In this document: piece by piece, positions 37,208 to 45,299 of the stretch | Layout: each line of letters begins with the position of its first letter | How positions within the stretch are numbered: the stretch's first letter is position 1 | Assembly: GCF_003991205.1 (NCBI RefSeq) | Contig: NZ_RXOZ01000033.1 | Coordinates: 124,001 to 188,000 of the forward strand | Source: Georgenia sp. SYP-B2076 | GTDB lineage: Bacteria > Actinomycetota > Actinomycetes > Actinomycetales > Actinomycetaceae | Direction: 5' to 3' | Length of the DNA stretch: 64,000 bases | Notes under the pieces: model-generated | What the model was told of the DNA's origin: nothing | The model's database searches: none | What the model saw: the letters and a program-made list of their open reading frames with translations, nothing else | Translations under genes and position numbers: made by a program

Positions 37208-39886
37208 TCAGCGGCGCGGCTCGGCCTCGTCGAGCTCGTGCCCGGTCACGTCGGCGTGCTCGGCGGCGGACGACCCGACGATCTCCAGGTCGCCGCGGAC
37301 CCGCCCGGCCGCGCGCAGGTCGCCCAGCGCCTGCTGGAGGTACGCGACGGCGGCCGCGGGCACCTCGAGGCGGGCCCGGGCGAAGGTCGTGCGCTGGGAC
37401 ACCTTGGCCTCGGACTTGACCTTGCGCAGCGCGGCCAGGGCCTGGCCGGTGGCGCCGATCAGGGCGGGGTCGCCACCCGCCGCCGCGGCGCGCAGCGGCT
37501 CCGCCGTCGGCCAGGCCGCCTGGTGCACGGAGCCGGCGCGGTACCAGCTCCACACCTCCTCGGTGGCGAAGGGCAGGACCGGGGCGAACAGGCGCAGCAT
37601 CGTGTCCACGGCGATGGCCAGCGCGGCACGGGCCGAGGCGACCTCGGCGTCCGGCAGCGTGCCCTCGCGGTTGTAGGCGCGGTCCTTGACGAGCTCGAGG
37701 TAGTCGTCGCAGAAGGTCCAGAAGAACGTCTCGGTCGTCTCCAGGGCCCGGGTGTGGTCGTAGGCGTCGAGGGCGGCCGTGGCGGCCTCGACGACGTCGG
37801 CCAGGCCCGCGAGCATCGCCCGGTCGATCGGGGTGGTCACGGCCGCGGGGTCGAGCACGATCGGGGCGTCCCCGCCCATGGTGAGCGCGAACTTGCTGGC
37901 GTTGAGGATCTTGATGGCCAGCCGCCGGCCGATCTTCATCTGCCCGACCTCGAACGCGGCGTCGGTGCCCAGGCGGGCCGAGGCCGCCCAGTAGCGCACG
38001 GCGTCGGAGCCGTGCTCCTCGAGCAGGCCCATCGGGGTGACGACGTTGCCCTTGGACTTCGACATCTTCTTGCGGTCGGGGTCGAGGATCCAGCCGCTGA
38101 TGGCGGCGTGGCGCCACGGGAGCGCCCCGAATTCCAGGTGCGCCCGGACCACGGTGGAGAACAGCCAGGTGCGGATGATGTCCTGGCCCTGGGGGCGCAG
38201 GTCCATGGGGTAGACGCGCTCGAACAGGTCGGGGTCGCGCAGCCACCCGCCGGCGATCTGCGGGGTCATCGACGACGTCGCCCAGGTGTCCATGATGTCG
38301 ACCTCACCGACGAAGCCGCCGGCGACGCCGCGCTGGTCCTCGGTGTAGCCCGCCGGCACGTCGATGCTCGGGTCCACCGGGAGCGCGGCCTCGTCGGGCA
38401 CGAGCACGCGGTCGTAGTCCGGCTCGCCGTCGGCGTCCAGGGCGTACCAGACGGGGATCGGCACGCCGAAGAAGCGCTGGCGGGAGACCAGCCAGTCGCT
38501 GTTGAGGCCGCCCACCCAGTTCTCGTAGCGCACGCGCATGAACGCCGGGTGGAAGTCGAGCTCCTGCCCGCGCTCGAGCAGCTCCTCGCGCAGGTCCTGC
38601 CCGGAGCGGCCGGTGTACGGGCGCCCGCCGTTGCGGATGTACCACTGCCGCGACGTGACGATCTCCAGCGGCTTGTCGCCCTTCTCGAAGAAGTTCGTCT
38701 TGCGCTGGGTGGGGGTCGGCTCGCCGTCGAGGTCCCCGGCGTCGCGCAGCGCGTCGACGACGGCGGTGCGCGCGGAGAACGTCGTCTTGCCCGCCATCTC
38801 GGCGTAGAGGGCGCGCCCGGTCTCGTCGGTGATCCAGTCCGGCGTCTCGCCCAGGATGCGGCCGTTGCGGCCCAGGACCGGACGGGTGGGCAGGTCGAGC
38901 TCGCGCCACCACTGGACGTCGGTGAGGTCGCCGAAGGTGCAGCACATCGCGATGCCGGCGCCCTTGTCCATCTCGGCGGCCGGGTGGGCGAGGACGGGCA
39001 GCTCGACCCCGAACAGCGGCGAGGTCACGGTGGTGCCGAAGAGGGCCTGGTAGCGCTCGTCGTCGGGGTGGGCGATGAGGGCCACGCAGGCGGCCAGCAG
39101 CTCGGGGCGGGTCGTCTCGATGTAGAGCGCCTCGCCGCCCGGCTGGTGGAAGGCGACCTTGTGGTAGAAGCCGGGGTAGTCGCGCGCCTCCAGCTCGGCC
39201 TGGGCGACGGCGGTCTGGAAGGTGACGTCCCACAGCCCCGGCGCGGCGGCCTGGTAGGCCTCCCCGCGGGCGAGGTTGCGCAGGAAGCCGGCCTGCGCGA
39301 CGAGCTGGGAGTCCTTGCCGATGGTCTGGTAGTGGTGGTCCCAGTCCACGCTGAGGCCGAGGTGGCGCCACAGCGCCTCGAACTGCTGCTCGTCCTCGGC
39401 GGTGAGGCGCTGGCACAGCTCGATGAAGTTCTTCCGGCTGACCGGGATCTGGTCCGCGGCCTTGACGGACTTGCCCTCGCCGCCGATGTGCGGGGGCGTG
39501 AAGTCCGGCTCGTAGGGCAGCGACGGGTCGCAGCGCACGCCGTAGTAGTTCTGCACGCGCCGCTCGGTGGGCAGGCCGTTGTCGTCCCAGCCCATCGGGT
39601 AGAACACCGACTTGCCGCACATGCGCTGGTAGCGGGCGACGACGTCGGTGTGGGTGTAGCTGAACACGTGGCCCACGTGCAGCGACCCGGAGACCGTGGG
39701 CGGCGGGGTGTCGATGGAGTAGACCTGCTGGCGGGTCGCGGTGCGGTCGAAGGCGTAGGTGCCGGCCTGCGTCCACGTGGAGTTCCAGCGGTCCTCGAGG
39801 CCGTCGACGCTCACCTTGTCCGGTACCGACGGGGCCGGGAGGGTCTCGGCTTCGGGGACGGTTCCGGTCAGGGGTGCTTCGCTCAT
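37208..39886 (-). CDS. valS: Valyl-tRNA synthetase
   Basis: This class I synthetase charges tRNA-Val and edits Thr. The 892-residue protein has the HIGH-type motif SGSLHVGHVFSY, the KMSKSKGN motif, WDDNGLPTERR and the CP1 editing domain including IETTRPELLAACVAL. The C-terminal anticodon-binding domain is followed by a short tail. ATG 39886 is the family-like start; the ribosome site is weak. It may be co-transcribed with fadD. The dispersed palindrome at 39975-40066 lies 90 bases upstream, between valS and the iminopeptidase region. Confidence 0.97.
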   Translation of the reverse strand: MSEAPLTGTVPEAETLPAPSVPDKVSVDGLEDRWNSTWTQAGTYAFDRTATRQQVYSIDTPPPTVSGSLHVGHVFSYTHTDVVARYQRMCGKSVFYPMGWDDNGLPTERRVQNYYGVRCDPSLPYEPDFTPPHIGGEGKSVKAADQIPVSRKNFIELCQRLTAEDEQQFEALWRHLGLSVDWDHHYQTIGKDSQLVAQAGFLRNLARGEAYQAAAPGLWDVTFQTAVAQAELEARDYPGFYHKVAFHQPGGEALYIETTRPELLAACVALIAHPDDERYQALFGTTVTSPLFGVELPVLAHPAAEMDKGAGIAMCCTFGDLTDVQWWRELDLPTRPVLGRNGRILGETPDWITDETGRALYAEMAGKTTFSARTAVVDALRDAGDLDGEPTPTQRKTNFFEKGDKPLEIVTSRQWYIRNGGRPYTGRSGQDLREELLERGQELDFHPAFMRVRYENWVGGLNSDWLVSRQRFFGVPIPVWYALDADGEPDYDRVLVPDEAALPVDPSIDVPAGYTEDQRGVAGGFVGEVDIMDTWATSSMTPQIAGGWLRDPDLFERVYPMDLRPQGQDIIRTWLFSTVVRAHLEFGALPWRHAAISGWILDPDRKKMSKSKGNVVTPMGLLEEHGSDAVRYWAASARLGTDAAFEVGQMKIGRRLAIKILNASKFALTMGGDAPIVLDPAAVTTPIDRAMLAGLADVVEAATAALDAYDHTRALETTETFFWTFCDDYLELVKDRAYNREGTLPDAEVASARAALAIAVDTMLRLFAPVLPFATEEVWSWYRAGSVHQAAWPTAEPLRAAAAGGDPALIGATGQALAALRKVKSEAKVSQRTTFARARLEVPAAAVAYLQQALGDLRAAGRVRGDLEIVGSSAAEHADVTGHELDEAEPRR

Positions 39887-39974
39887 GGTGGGAGATTCTT
39901 TCACGTCGGCGGCAGTGGGCGCCGTCACGGTCCGCGGACGCCGGCGGGCCGGCTCGCCGGCGGCCGCCACGGAG

Positions 39975-40066
39975 GTAGAACAAGGACGAGGTAGAACAGT
40001 TGCGGCGAGGTAGAACGCTCAAACCTTCTACCTCGCCGCAACTGTTCTACCTCGCCGCTGTTCTAC
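39975..40066. repeat. Long perfect palindrome of the GAGGTAGAAC repeat family
   Basis: Twenty-nine-base arms (39987-40015 and 40026-40054) are perfect reverse complements around a 10-base loop. Each arm holds two copies of CGAGGTAGAA separated by CAGTTGCGG. An outer pair, GTAGAACA (39975-39982) and TGTTCTAC (40059-40066), extends the symmetry. A diverged copy lies at 34954-35021. No terminal duplication or open frame is present, so it resembles a REP/MITE-like element or a very large terminator. Confidence 0.88.
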
Positions 40067-40109
40067 ATCGCCGCGCGGGTGACGATCGGCCGCGCGGGCA
40101 GTCGCGCGC

Positions 40110-40336
40110 TCAGGCCATCCGGTCCACGAGCATCCCGGCGAAGGTGCCCAGGGCGTCCTTGATCTTCCCGGCCGGCACGGGCTCGAGCTCGGCGACTGCG
40201 ACGGCGGCCCAGGTCCCGGCGACCTCGCGGGCCTGCGCGACCGACGTCGTGGTTGCGCAGGCCGGTGACGACGGGGCGCAGGGTGTCGTTGGAGTGGAGC
40301 GCGGCGCCGAGCCGGCCCAGCACGGCGGCGCCGTCA
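40110..40336 (-). pseudogene. Frameshifted C-terminal remnant, resembling a polyprenyl synthetase tail
   Basis: On the minus strand one frame reads AAVLGRLGAALHSNDTLRPV then VTGLRN (to about 40250), and the next frame continues AQAREVAGTWAAVAVAELEP, PAGKIKDALGTFAGML and VDRMA to the stop at 40110. Joined by a one-base shift they make about 75 residues with the rhythm of a trans-polyprenyl synthetase C-terminus (A..WA..AV..L..LP.G..K.AL..FA..VVDR). No DDxxD domain precedes it: the iminopeptidase gene overlaps its 5' end. High GC3 in both pieces supports recent coding. The family match is from memory; that it is a broken gene tail is better supported than which gene. Confidence 0.5.
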
Positions 40337-41626
40337 GCGTCGCGCGATGGTGATCAGCCTGTCGAGGATGTGCTCGCCGTCGGTGCGGATGCCGTCGTGC
40401 TGGTAGTCGTTGGTGATCCACGGGCGCAGGCCCTTGATCGCGCGGGCGGTGGCGAGGGACAGCTCCAGGGGCACGAACATGTCGTCGACGTAGATCGCCG
40501 CCGCCACCGGCACGGTGTTCGCGGCGAGCACCTTCGGGTCGTACAGCGCGGGGAAGTCCTCCTTGGCGGCGAGGAGGTCGGCGGCGTCGGCCAGCGGCCG
40601 CAGCGCCGGGTCCTCGCGCAGCTGCCACGGGTAGATGTGCTCGCCCGTGAGGTAGTACGGGGTGGCCGGCCAGGCCGGGTCGGCGTCCTCGGCCATCGAG
40701 GCGAACTCCCCGCGCACGCGCTCCGCCGCCCAGTGCGTGGCCGACCCCTGCGCGTAGATGGCCTCGTGCAGGACGGCGTAGAGCGGGTTGCCCGCGTAGC
40801 TGACCAGGGCGCCGACGTCGGCCAGGAATGACCGGGTCAGCCGCCGGGCGCCGCCGACGCTGACGAAGGGCTCCTCGAGGACGTAGTGCAGCGCGTCGAA
40901 GCCGAGGTCCGCGCCGAGCCGGATCCCGATCTGCCGCAGCCGGCGGGCGGAGAGCCGCTCGCCCGTGGGGAGCAGCTCCTCCGTGCCGGCCAGGTGCTGG
41001 GCGACCTCCCGCAGGCGCGCCTGGTCGTCCGGGTAGCGGGCGAAGTACTGGTGGTTGCGCCGGGCCGTCTTGGCGTAGGTGAGGCGGTAGACCTCCTCGG
41101 CGGTCGCCGTCAGGCCGGGGAGCCCGGCGACGACGAACGCCTCCCGCAGGCCCTCCGGGGCGCGCGAGAGGTACGCCGTGATGACGAACCCACCGAAGGA
41201 CTGCCCGAGCACCGACCAGGGCCGGCCGCCGGCGAGCTCGCGGCGCAGCGCCTCGGCGTCCGCGACGATGGCATCCGCCCGGAAGTGCGCGAGGTAGTCC
41301 GCCTGCGCGGCCGCGTCGCCGCGGGCCGTGACGGTCACGGCGTCCGCCGGGCTCGAGTGCCCGGTGCCGCGCTGGTCGAGGAGGACCACCCGGTAGTCCT
41401 CCAGGGCCCGGTCGACCCAGCCGGTGATGCGCGCCGGCCGGTCCCCGCGGCTGCCGGGGCCGCCCTGGAACCAGACCAGATGGGGGCGCTCGGCGCCGCC
41501 GTCGCGCACGATCTCCCGCGCGAAGAGCTGGATGGTCTCGCCGGCCGGGGCGGCGGGGTCCAGCGGGACCGCCAGGCGGTGCTCGTAGACGTCGTGCCCG
41601 TCGATCCGGTAGCGGGAGGTGTCCAT
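40334..41626 (-). CDS. Prolyl iminopeptidase-like alpha/beta hydrolase (S33 family)
   Basis: This enzyme would release N-terminal proline from peptides. The 430-residue protein has the oxyanion segment FQGGPGSRGDRP, the nucleophile in VLGQSFGGF, an Asp in VDDMFVPLE and a late His in NDYQHDGIRTDGEHIL. DQRGTGHSS is the family's conserved loop. No signal peptide is visible, so it is cytosolic. ATG 41626 is the start; the frame continues far upstream without coding character. The stop overlaps the remnant at 40110-40336 on the same strand. Confidence 0.92.
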   Translation of the reverse strand: MDTSRYRIDGHDVYEHRLAVPLDPAAPAGETIQLFAREIVRDGGAERPHLVWFQGGPGSRGDRPARITGWVDRALEDYRVVLLDQRGTGHSSPADAVTVTARGDAAAQADYLAHFRADAIVADAEALRRELAGGRPWSVLGQSFGGFVITAYLSRAPEGLREAFVVAGLPGLTATAEEVYRLTYAKTARRNHQYFARYPDDQARLREVAQHLAGTEELLPTGERLSARRLRQIGIRLGADLGFDALHYVLEEPFVSVGGARRLTRSFLADVGALVSYAGNPLYAVLHEAIYAQGSATHWAAERVRGEFASMAEDADPAWPATPYYLTGEHIYPWQLREDPALRPLADAADLLAAKEDFPALYDPKVLAANTVPVAAAIYVDDMFVPLELSLATARAIKGLRPWITNDYQHDGIRTDGEHILDRLITIARR

Positions 41627-41700
41627 GGACCGATTCTGCCCTCCCCGGCCGGGGCCCGGACCCCGGCCGGGGTCCGGATCCCGCCCGGTGTCGCGGCCGT

Positions 41701-42834
41701 CTACCGGGCGCGCATCATGGGCGCCGTGCTGGCCGGGGCCCCGCCGGACTGGGCGTCGGAGAGCCGGGCGACCGTGGCCTCGGCGCGCCGCACCCGGGCC
41801 AGGGCGTGGCCGGGCAGGGCGTCGGCGAGGAACTCGTACGCGTCGGCCGTCTCGCGGGCCGCGCGGTCGCCGGTGCGCGCGGCACCCACGGTCGCTCCCC
41901 ACCAGTCGGCGATGTCGCCCCAGCCCGGCGCGGCCAGCGAGCCGCCGAAGTGCTGCACCGCCAGGGCGGAGCACAGCACCGCGAACCGCAGCCGCTGCTC
42001 GAGGGCCCAGCCCTGCAGGGTCCCGGTGACCAGCGCGGCGGCGAAGACGTCCCCCGCGCCGGTGGCGTCGATGGCGTCGACGCGCAGCGGCTCCACCTGG
42101 ACCTCCTGCCCCGTCGCTGAGTCGACGGCGAGGGCGCCCTCCGCGCCCAGGGTCACCACGGCCAGGGGCACGTGCTCCGCCAGCAGCCGGGCCGCGGCCG
42201 CGGGCGAGTCCGCGCGGGTGTACGCCATCGCCTCCACCGCGTTGGGCGTGAACGCGTAGCAGCCCGTCAGCCGGTCCAGGTGCGCCGCGTCCCAGACCTC
42301 GGTGGGGTCCCAGGCGGCGTCGGCGAAGACCAGCGAGCCGGCGTCCGCCACCGCCCGCCACCACGGCACCTCGTCCCGTGCGGTCTCGGTCAGCTCCGCC
42401 ACGACGGCGCGGGCCGGCGGGGCGGCGGCGATGAGGTCCGTGGCGGCGTCGGGGTCGGGATGCCCGTGGGTGACCATCGCCCGGTCGCCCCCGGAGGCCA
42501 TCGACACGGTCACCGAGGTGTGCCAGTGCTTGTAGCGGCGGGACGCGGACAGGTCCACGCCCTCCTGCTCGCCGAGCACGGTCCACAGCCAGTCCGCGTA
42601 CGCGTCGTCGCCGAAGCCCGCCGCGAGGCCGGTGCGCAGCCCCAGCCGCGCGGCCGCCACCGCGAGGTTCGCGATGCCGCCGGGGGCGGAGCCCATGCCC
42701 TCGGCCCACACCTCCGTCCCGGCGCGCGGGGTGCTGGGCAGCCCCGTGAAGACGATGTCGAAGAAGACCGGCCCGGCGACCAGCAGGTCCAGGGCGGCGT
42801 CGGCGGGCTCGGGGCTGGGGGGCTGGGTGCTCAT
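41701..42834 (-). CDS. PfkB-family carbohydrate kinase
   Basis: This ribokinase-fold sugar kinase of 377 residues has the N-terminal sugar-binding signature GGIANLAVAAARLG and the C-terminal ATP/catalytic signature DATGAGDVFAAALV with the catalytic Asp. The C-terminal 70 residues after the kinase fold are extra. It is divergent from the GH4 glycosidase gene across only 37 bases, so the two probably belong to one sugar-use unit; a sugar or sugar phosphate released by GH4 is the likely kinase substrate, but this is inference. Confidence 0.88.
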   Translation of the reverse strand: MSTQPPSPEPADAALDLLVAGPVFFDIVFTGLPSTPRAGTEVWAEGMGSAPGGIANLAVAAARLGLRTGLAAGFGDDAYADWLWTVLGEQEGVDLSASRRYKHWHTSVTVSMASGGDRAMVTHGHPDPDAATDLIAAAPPARAVVAELTETARDEVPWWRAVADAGSLVFADAAWDPTEVWDAAHLDRLTGCYAFTPNAVEAMAYTRADSPAAAARLLAEHVPLAVVTLGAEGALAVDSATGQEVQVEPLRVDAIDATGAGDVFAAALVTGTLQGWALEQRLRFAVLCSALAVQHFGGSLAAPGWGDIADWWGATVGAARTGDRAARETADAYEFLADALPGHALARVRRAEATVARLSDAQSGGAPASTAPMMRAR

Positions 42835-42871
42835 GGTGAGGACGATCCTCCCATCCCGCTAGCGTGGCCTG

Positions 42872-44209
42872 GTGATTCTCACCATCCTCGGCGGCGGCGG
42901 GTTCCGCGTGCCGCTCGTCTACCAGGCCGTCGCGGCCGCCCGGGCACGCGTCGACGTCGACCAGGTCGTCCTGCTCGACGACGACCCCGACCGGCTCGCC
43001 ACGATGACGCGCGTCCTCGCCCAGCTCGCCGACGAGGCCGCCGACGCGCCGGCCGTGCGCGCCACCACGGACCTCGACGACGCCGTCACCGGGGCGGACG
43101 TGATCTTCTCCGCCATCCGCGTGGGCGGGACGGCCGGGCGGACCCACGACGAGCGGGCCGCGCTCGGCGAGGGCCTCCTGGGTCAGGAGACCGTCGGGCC
43201 CGGGGGTCTCGCCTACGCGTTGCGCACGGTGCCGGTGGCCGACCGGGTCGCCGCGCGCATCGCCCACCTGGCGCCGGCCGCGTGGACGATCAACTTCACC
43301 AACCCGGCGTCCATCGTCACCGAGGCCATGCGCGCACGCCTGGGCGGGAGGGTGCTGGGCATCTGCGACACCCCCATCGCCCTGGTGCGCCGGGCGCTGC
43401 GGGCCGTCGGGCGGGACCCCCTCGCCTTCGACCGCGGCGACGTCGAGGTCGACTACGCCGGGCTGAACCACCTCGGCTGGCTGCGGGCGCTGCGCGCCGA
43501 CGGGCGGGACCTGCTGCCGGGGCTGCTCGCGGACGACGCCGCCCTCGCCGGCCTGGAGGAGGTCCGGCTCATGGGCGCCGACTGGGTGCGCGCGCTCGGC
43601 GCGCTGCCCAACGAGTACCTGTACTACTACGACTTCACCCGCGAGGCCGTGGCCGCCATCGCGGGGCAGGAGAGCACCCGCGGGGAGTTCCTCGCCGTCC
43701 AGCAGGGCGGCTTCTACGCGGCGGCCGCCGCCGAGCCGGGCCGGGCGCTGGCGCTGTGGCGGGAGGCCCTGGCCGTGCGGGAGGCCACCTACATGGCCAC
43801 CGAGCGGGAGAGCGCCGACGCCGGGGCACGCGAGTCCGAGGACCTGGGCGGCGGCTATCACGAGGTGGCCGTCGACCTCATGGCCGCGCTGCTCGGCGCC
43901 GAGGAGCACCGCATGATCCTCGACGTCGCGAACCGCGGCGACGACGGCGCCGCGATCCTCCCGGGCCTGCCGACCGACGCCGTCGTCGAGGTGCCGGTGC
44001 GCGTGGACGCCACGGGCGTGCACCCGCTGGCGCTGCGCACGTCCCTGGCGCCCGCGATGCTCGCCCGGGTCGCCGCGGTGAAGGCCAGCGAGCGGCTGAT
44101 CATCGAGGCCGCCCGCACCCGCTCGCGCGAGACGGCGTGGAAGGCGTTCGCGGCGCACCCGCTCGTCGACTCCGCGGCGGTCGCCCGGCGGCTCGTCGAC
44201 ACGCTCTGA
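42872..44209 (+). CDS. Family 4 glycoside hydrolase (6-phospho-beta-glucosidase group)
   Basis: GH4 enzymes hydrolyse glycosides by NAD- and metal-dependent redox elimination. The 445-residue protein starts with a Rossmann motif ILGGGGFRVP, has the NAD pocket NFTNPASIVTEAM, the Cys-Asp-Pro-type metal site ICDTP and the catalytic region VDYAGLNHLGWL. The GTG 42872 has no ribosome site; a TAGCGT -10 box at 42860-42865 predicts a transcript starting on it. The subgroup is near 6-phospho-beta-glucosidases; whether the substrate is phosphorylated cannot be read from sequence. No PTS gene is adjacent. Confidence 0.9.
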   Translation: MILTILGGGGFRVPLVYQAVAAARARVDVDQVVLLDDDPDRLATMTRVLAQLADEAADAPAVRATTDLDDAVTGADVIFSAIRVGGTAGRTHDERAALGEGLLGQETVGPGGLAYALRTVPVADRVAARIAHLAPAAWTINFTNPASIVTEAMRARLGGRVLGICDTPIALVRRALRAVGRDPLAFDRGDVEVDYAGLNHLGWLRALRADGRDLLPGLLADDAALAGLEEVRLMGADWVRALGALPNEYLYYYDFTREAVAAIAGQESTRGEFLAVQQGGFYAAAAAEPGRALALWREALAVREATYMATERESADAGARESEDLGGGYHEVAVDLMAALLGAEEHRMILDVANRGDDGAAILPGLPTDAVVEVPVRVDATGVHPLALRTSLAPAMLARVAAVKASERLIIEAARTRSRETAWKAFAAHPLVDSAAVARRLVDTL

Positions 44210-44312
44210 GGCCGGCGATCGCCCGGCCGATTCGCCTGCACGGCACGGCCCGCTGAGGGACGCTATGCGGGTGCACCGGCGCGCCCGCGACCGGGCCGAG
44301 AGGGGGACGACG

Positions 44313-44711
44313 ATGACCATCCGACTCTGGTCACGCGAGGCCGAGCCCGAGGCCTCCGCGGAGTTCCGGCGCGTGCTGTGGACGGGCGAGCACAGCCAGC
44401 TCGTGATCATGACGATCCAACCGGGCGGTGACATCGGCGAGGAGACCCACTGGGACAACGACCAGATCCTCAGCTTCGTCTCCGGGTCCGGGAAGGCCGT
44501 GGTCGAGGACGACGAACAGTTCGTGACCGCCGGCGACATCGTGGCGGTCCCGGCGGGCACCCGGCACAACTTCATCAACGTCGGCCCCAACCCGCTCGTG
44601 CTGTACACGATCTACGGGCCGCCGCACCACGCCGACGGCGCCGTGCACGCGACCAAGGAGGACGCCGAGAAGGCCGAGGTGTCCGGGCAGGACGAACCGC
44701 CGCAGGGCTGA
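44313..44711 (+). CDS. Cupin-domain protein
   Basis: The 132-residue single-domain cupin has ETHWDNDQILSFVSGSGKAV (motif 1 with His and Asp/Gln) and PAGTRHNFINVG (motif 2 with His), so at least one metal site is plausible. I chose ATG 44313 with AGGGGGA upstream, over ATG 44265, whose extension is Arg-rich and atypical. The HWDNDQ pattern recalls cupins annotated as mannose-6-phosphate isomerase-like, but no catalytic role can be asserted. Downstream is a repeat-rich segment and the GlnD remnant. Confidence 0.85.
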   Translation: MTIRLWSREAEPEASAEFRRVLWTGEHSQLVIMTIQPGGDIGEETHWDNDQILSFVSGSGKAVVEDDEQFVTAGDIVAVPAGTRHNFINVGPNPLVLYTIYGPPHHADGAVHATKEDAEKAEVSGQDEPPQG

Positions 44712-44730
44712 GCGCGGGCGCTCTCCGGCC

Positions 44731-44796
44731 GGGCGCGCGTGGGCGGCGGGCCGGGCGCGCGTGGGCGGCGGGCCGGGCGCGCGTGGGCGGCGGGCC
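44731..44796 (+). repeat. 22-bp tandem repeat, three perfect copies
   Basis: Three identical 22-base units at 44731-44752, 44753-44774 and 44775-44796 each contain GTGGGCGGCGGG. Because 22 is not a multiple of three, the GTG falls in a different frame in each copy (44739, 44761, 44783). Only the third is in the frame of the GlnD-like domain. A GGCCGGC-rich stretch continues to 44860. Confidence 0.92.
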
Positions 44797-45262
44797 GGCC
44801 GGCGCCGGCCGGCCGGCAGGTGGCGGCGGGCCGGCCGGCGCTGGCGGTCCCGCGGGCGCCACGCCCCCGCCGGTCCGCGAGGACCTCCTCCTGCTGGCGG
44901 CGATCTTCCACGACATCGGCAAGGTCCCCGGCGGCCGCCACCACGCCGAGGCGGGCGCGCGCCTCGTGGGCCCGATGATGGACCGCCTCGGCCTGGCGCC
45001 CGCGGACCGGGACACCGTGGTCCTGCTCGTGCGCGAGCACCTGCTGCTCGCCGAGACCGCCACGACGAAGAACCTGCGCGACCCGGTGGTCATCGCGCAC
45101 GTGGCCGACGCCGTCGACGAGCGCCCCGAGGTCCTGGCGATGCTGCGGCGCCTGACCGAGGCCGACGCGACGGCCGCCGGCCCGCAGGCGTGGACGTCGT
45201 GGCGGGCGGGGCTGGTCGACACCCTTACCGCTCGGGTGGCCGCCACTCTCGCGTTACCCTGA
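44783..45262 (+). pseudogene. glnD: Remnant of GlnD: HD domain only ([protein-PII] uridylyltransferase)
   Basis: GlnD senses nitrogen by uridylylating PII; its HD domain removes the UMP. Here about 130 residues (from REDLLLLAAIFHDIGKVPGG to the stop) follow the GlnD HD domain closely: VREHLLL, ETATTKNLRDP and TEADATAAGP. The N-terminal nucleotidyltransferase (GSxxR...D-D) and both C-terminal ACT domains are missing, against about 800 residues in full GlnD. The position directly upstream of ffh is the normal actinobacterial glnD position, so this is a deleted gene, not a transfer. Upstream, a Gly/Pro-rich segment from the 22-bp repeats supplies the only start. It may still encode a small HD protein of 159 residues. 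Confidence 0.7.
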
Positions 45263-45299
45263 CCTACAGTCCTTCTCCCTGCCGACCCGAGGTACCGCC

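Noticed and set aside
35234-39994. A plus-strand frame of 1586 codons opposite fadD and valS
   Set aside because: It is the reverse-complement shadow of two clearly identified genes.
40334-44608. A minus-strand frame of 1424 codons covering the iminopeptidase, kinase and GH4 genes
   Set aside because: Only its final part (40334-41626) is the iminopeptidase; the rest is antisense or out of frame to recognised genes.
44731-44860. The GGCCGGC-rich stretch as a recombination site
   Set aside because: It is explained by a 22-bp tandem repeat and no integrase or attachment-site structure is nearby.
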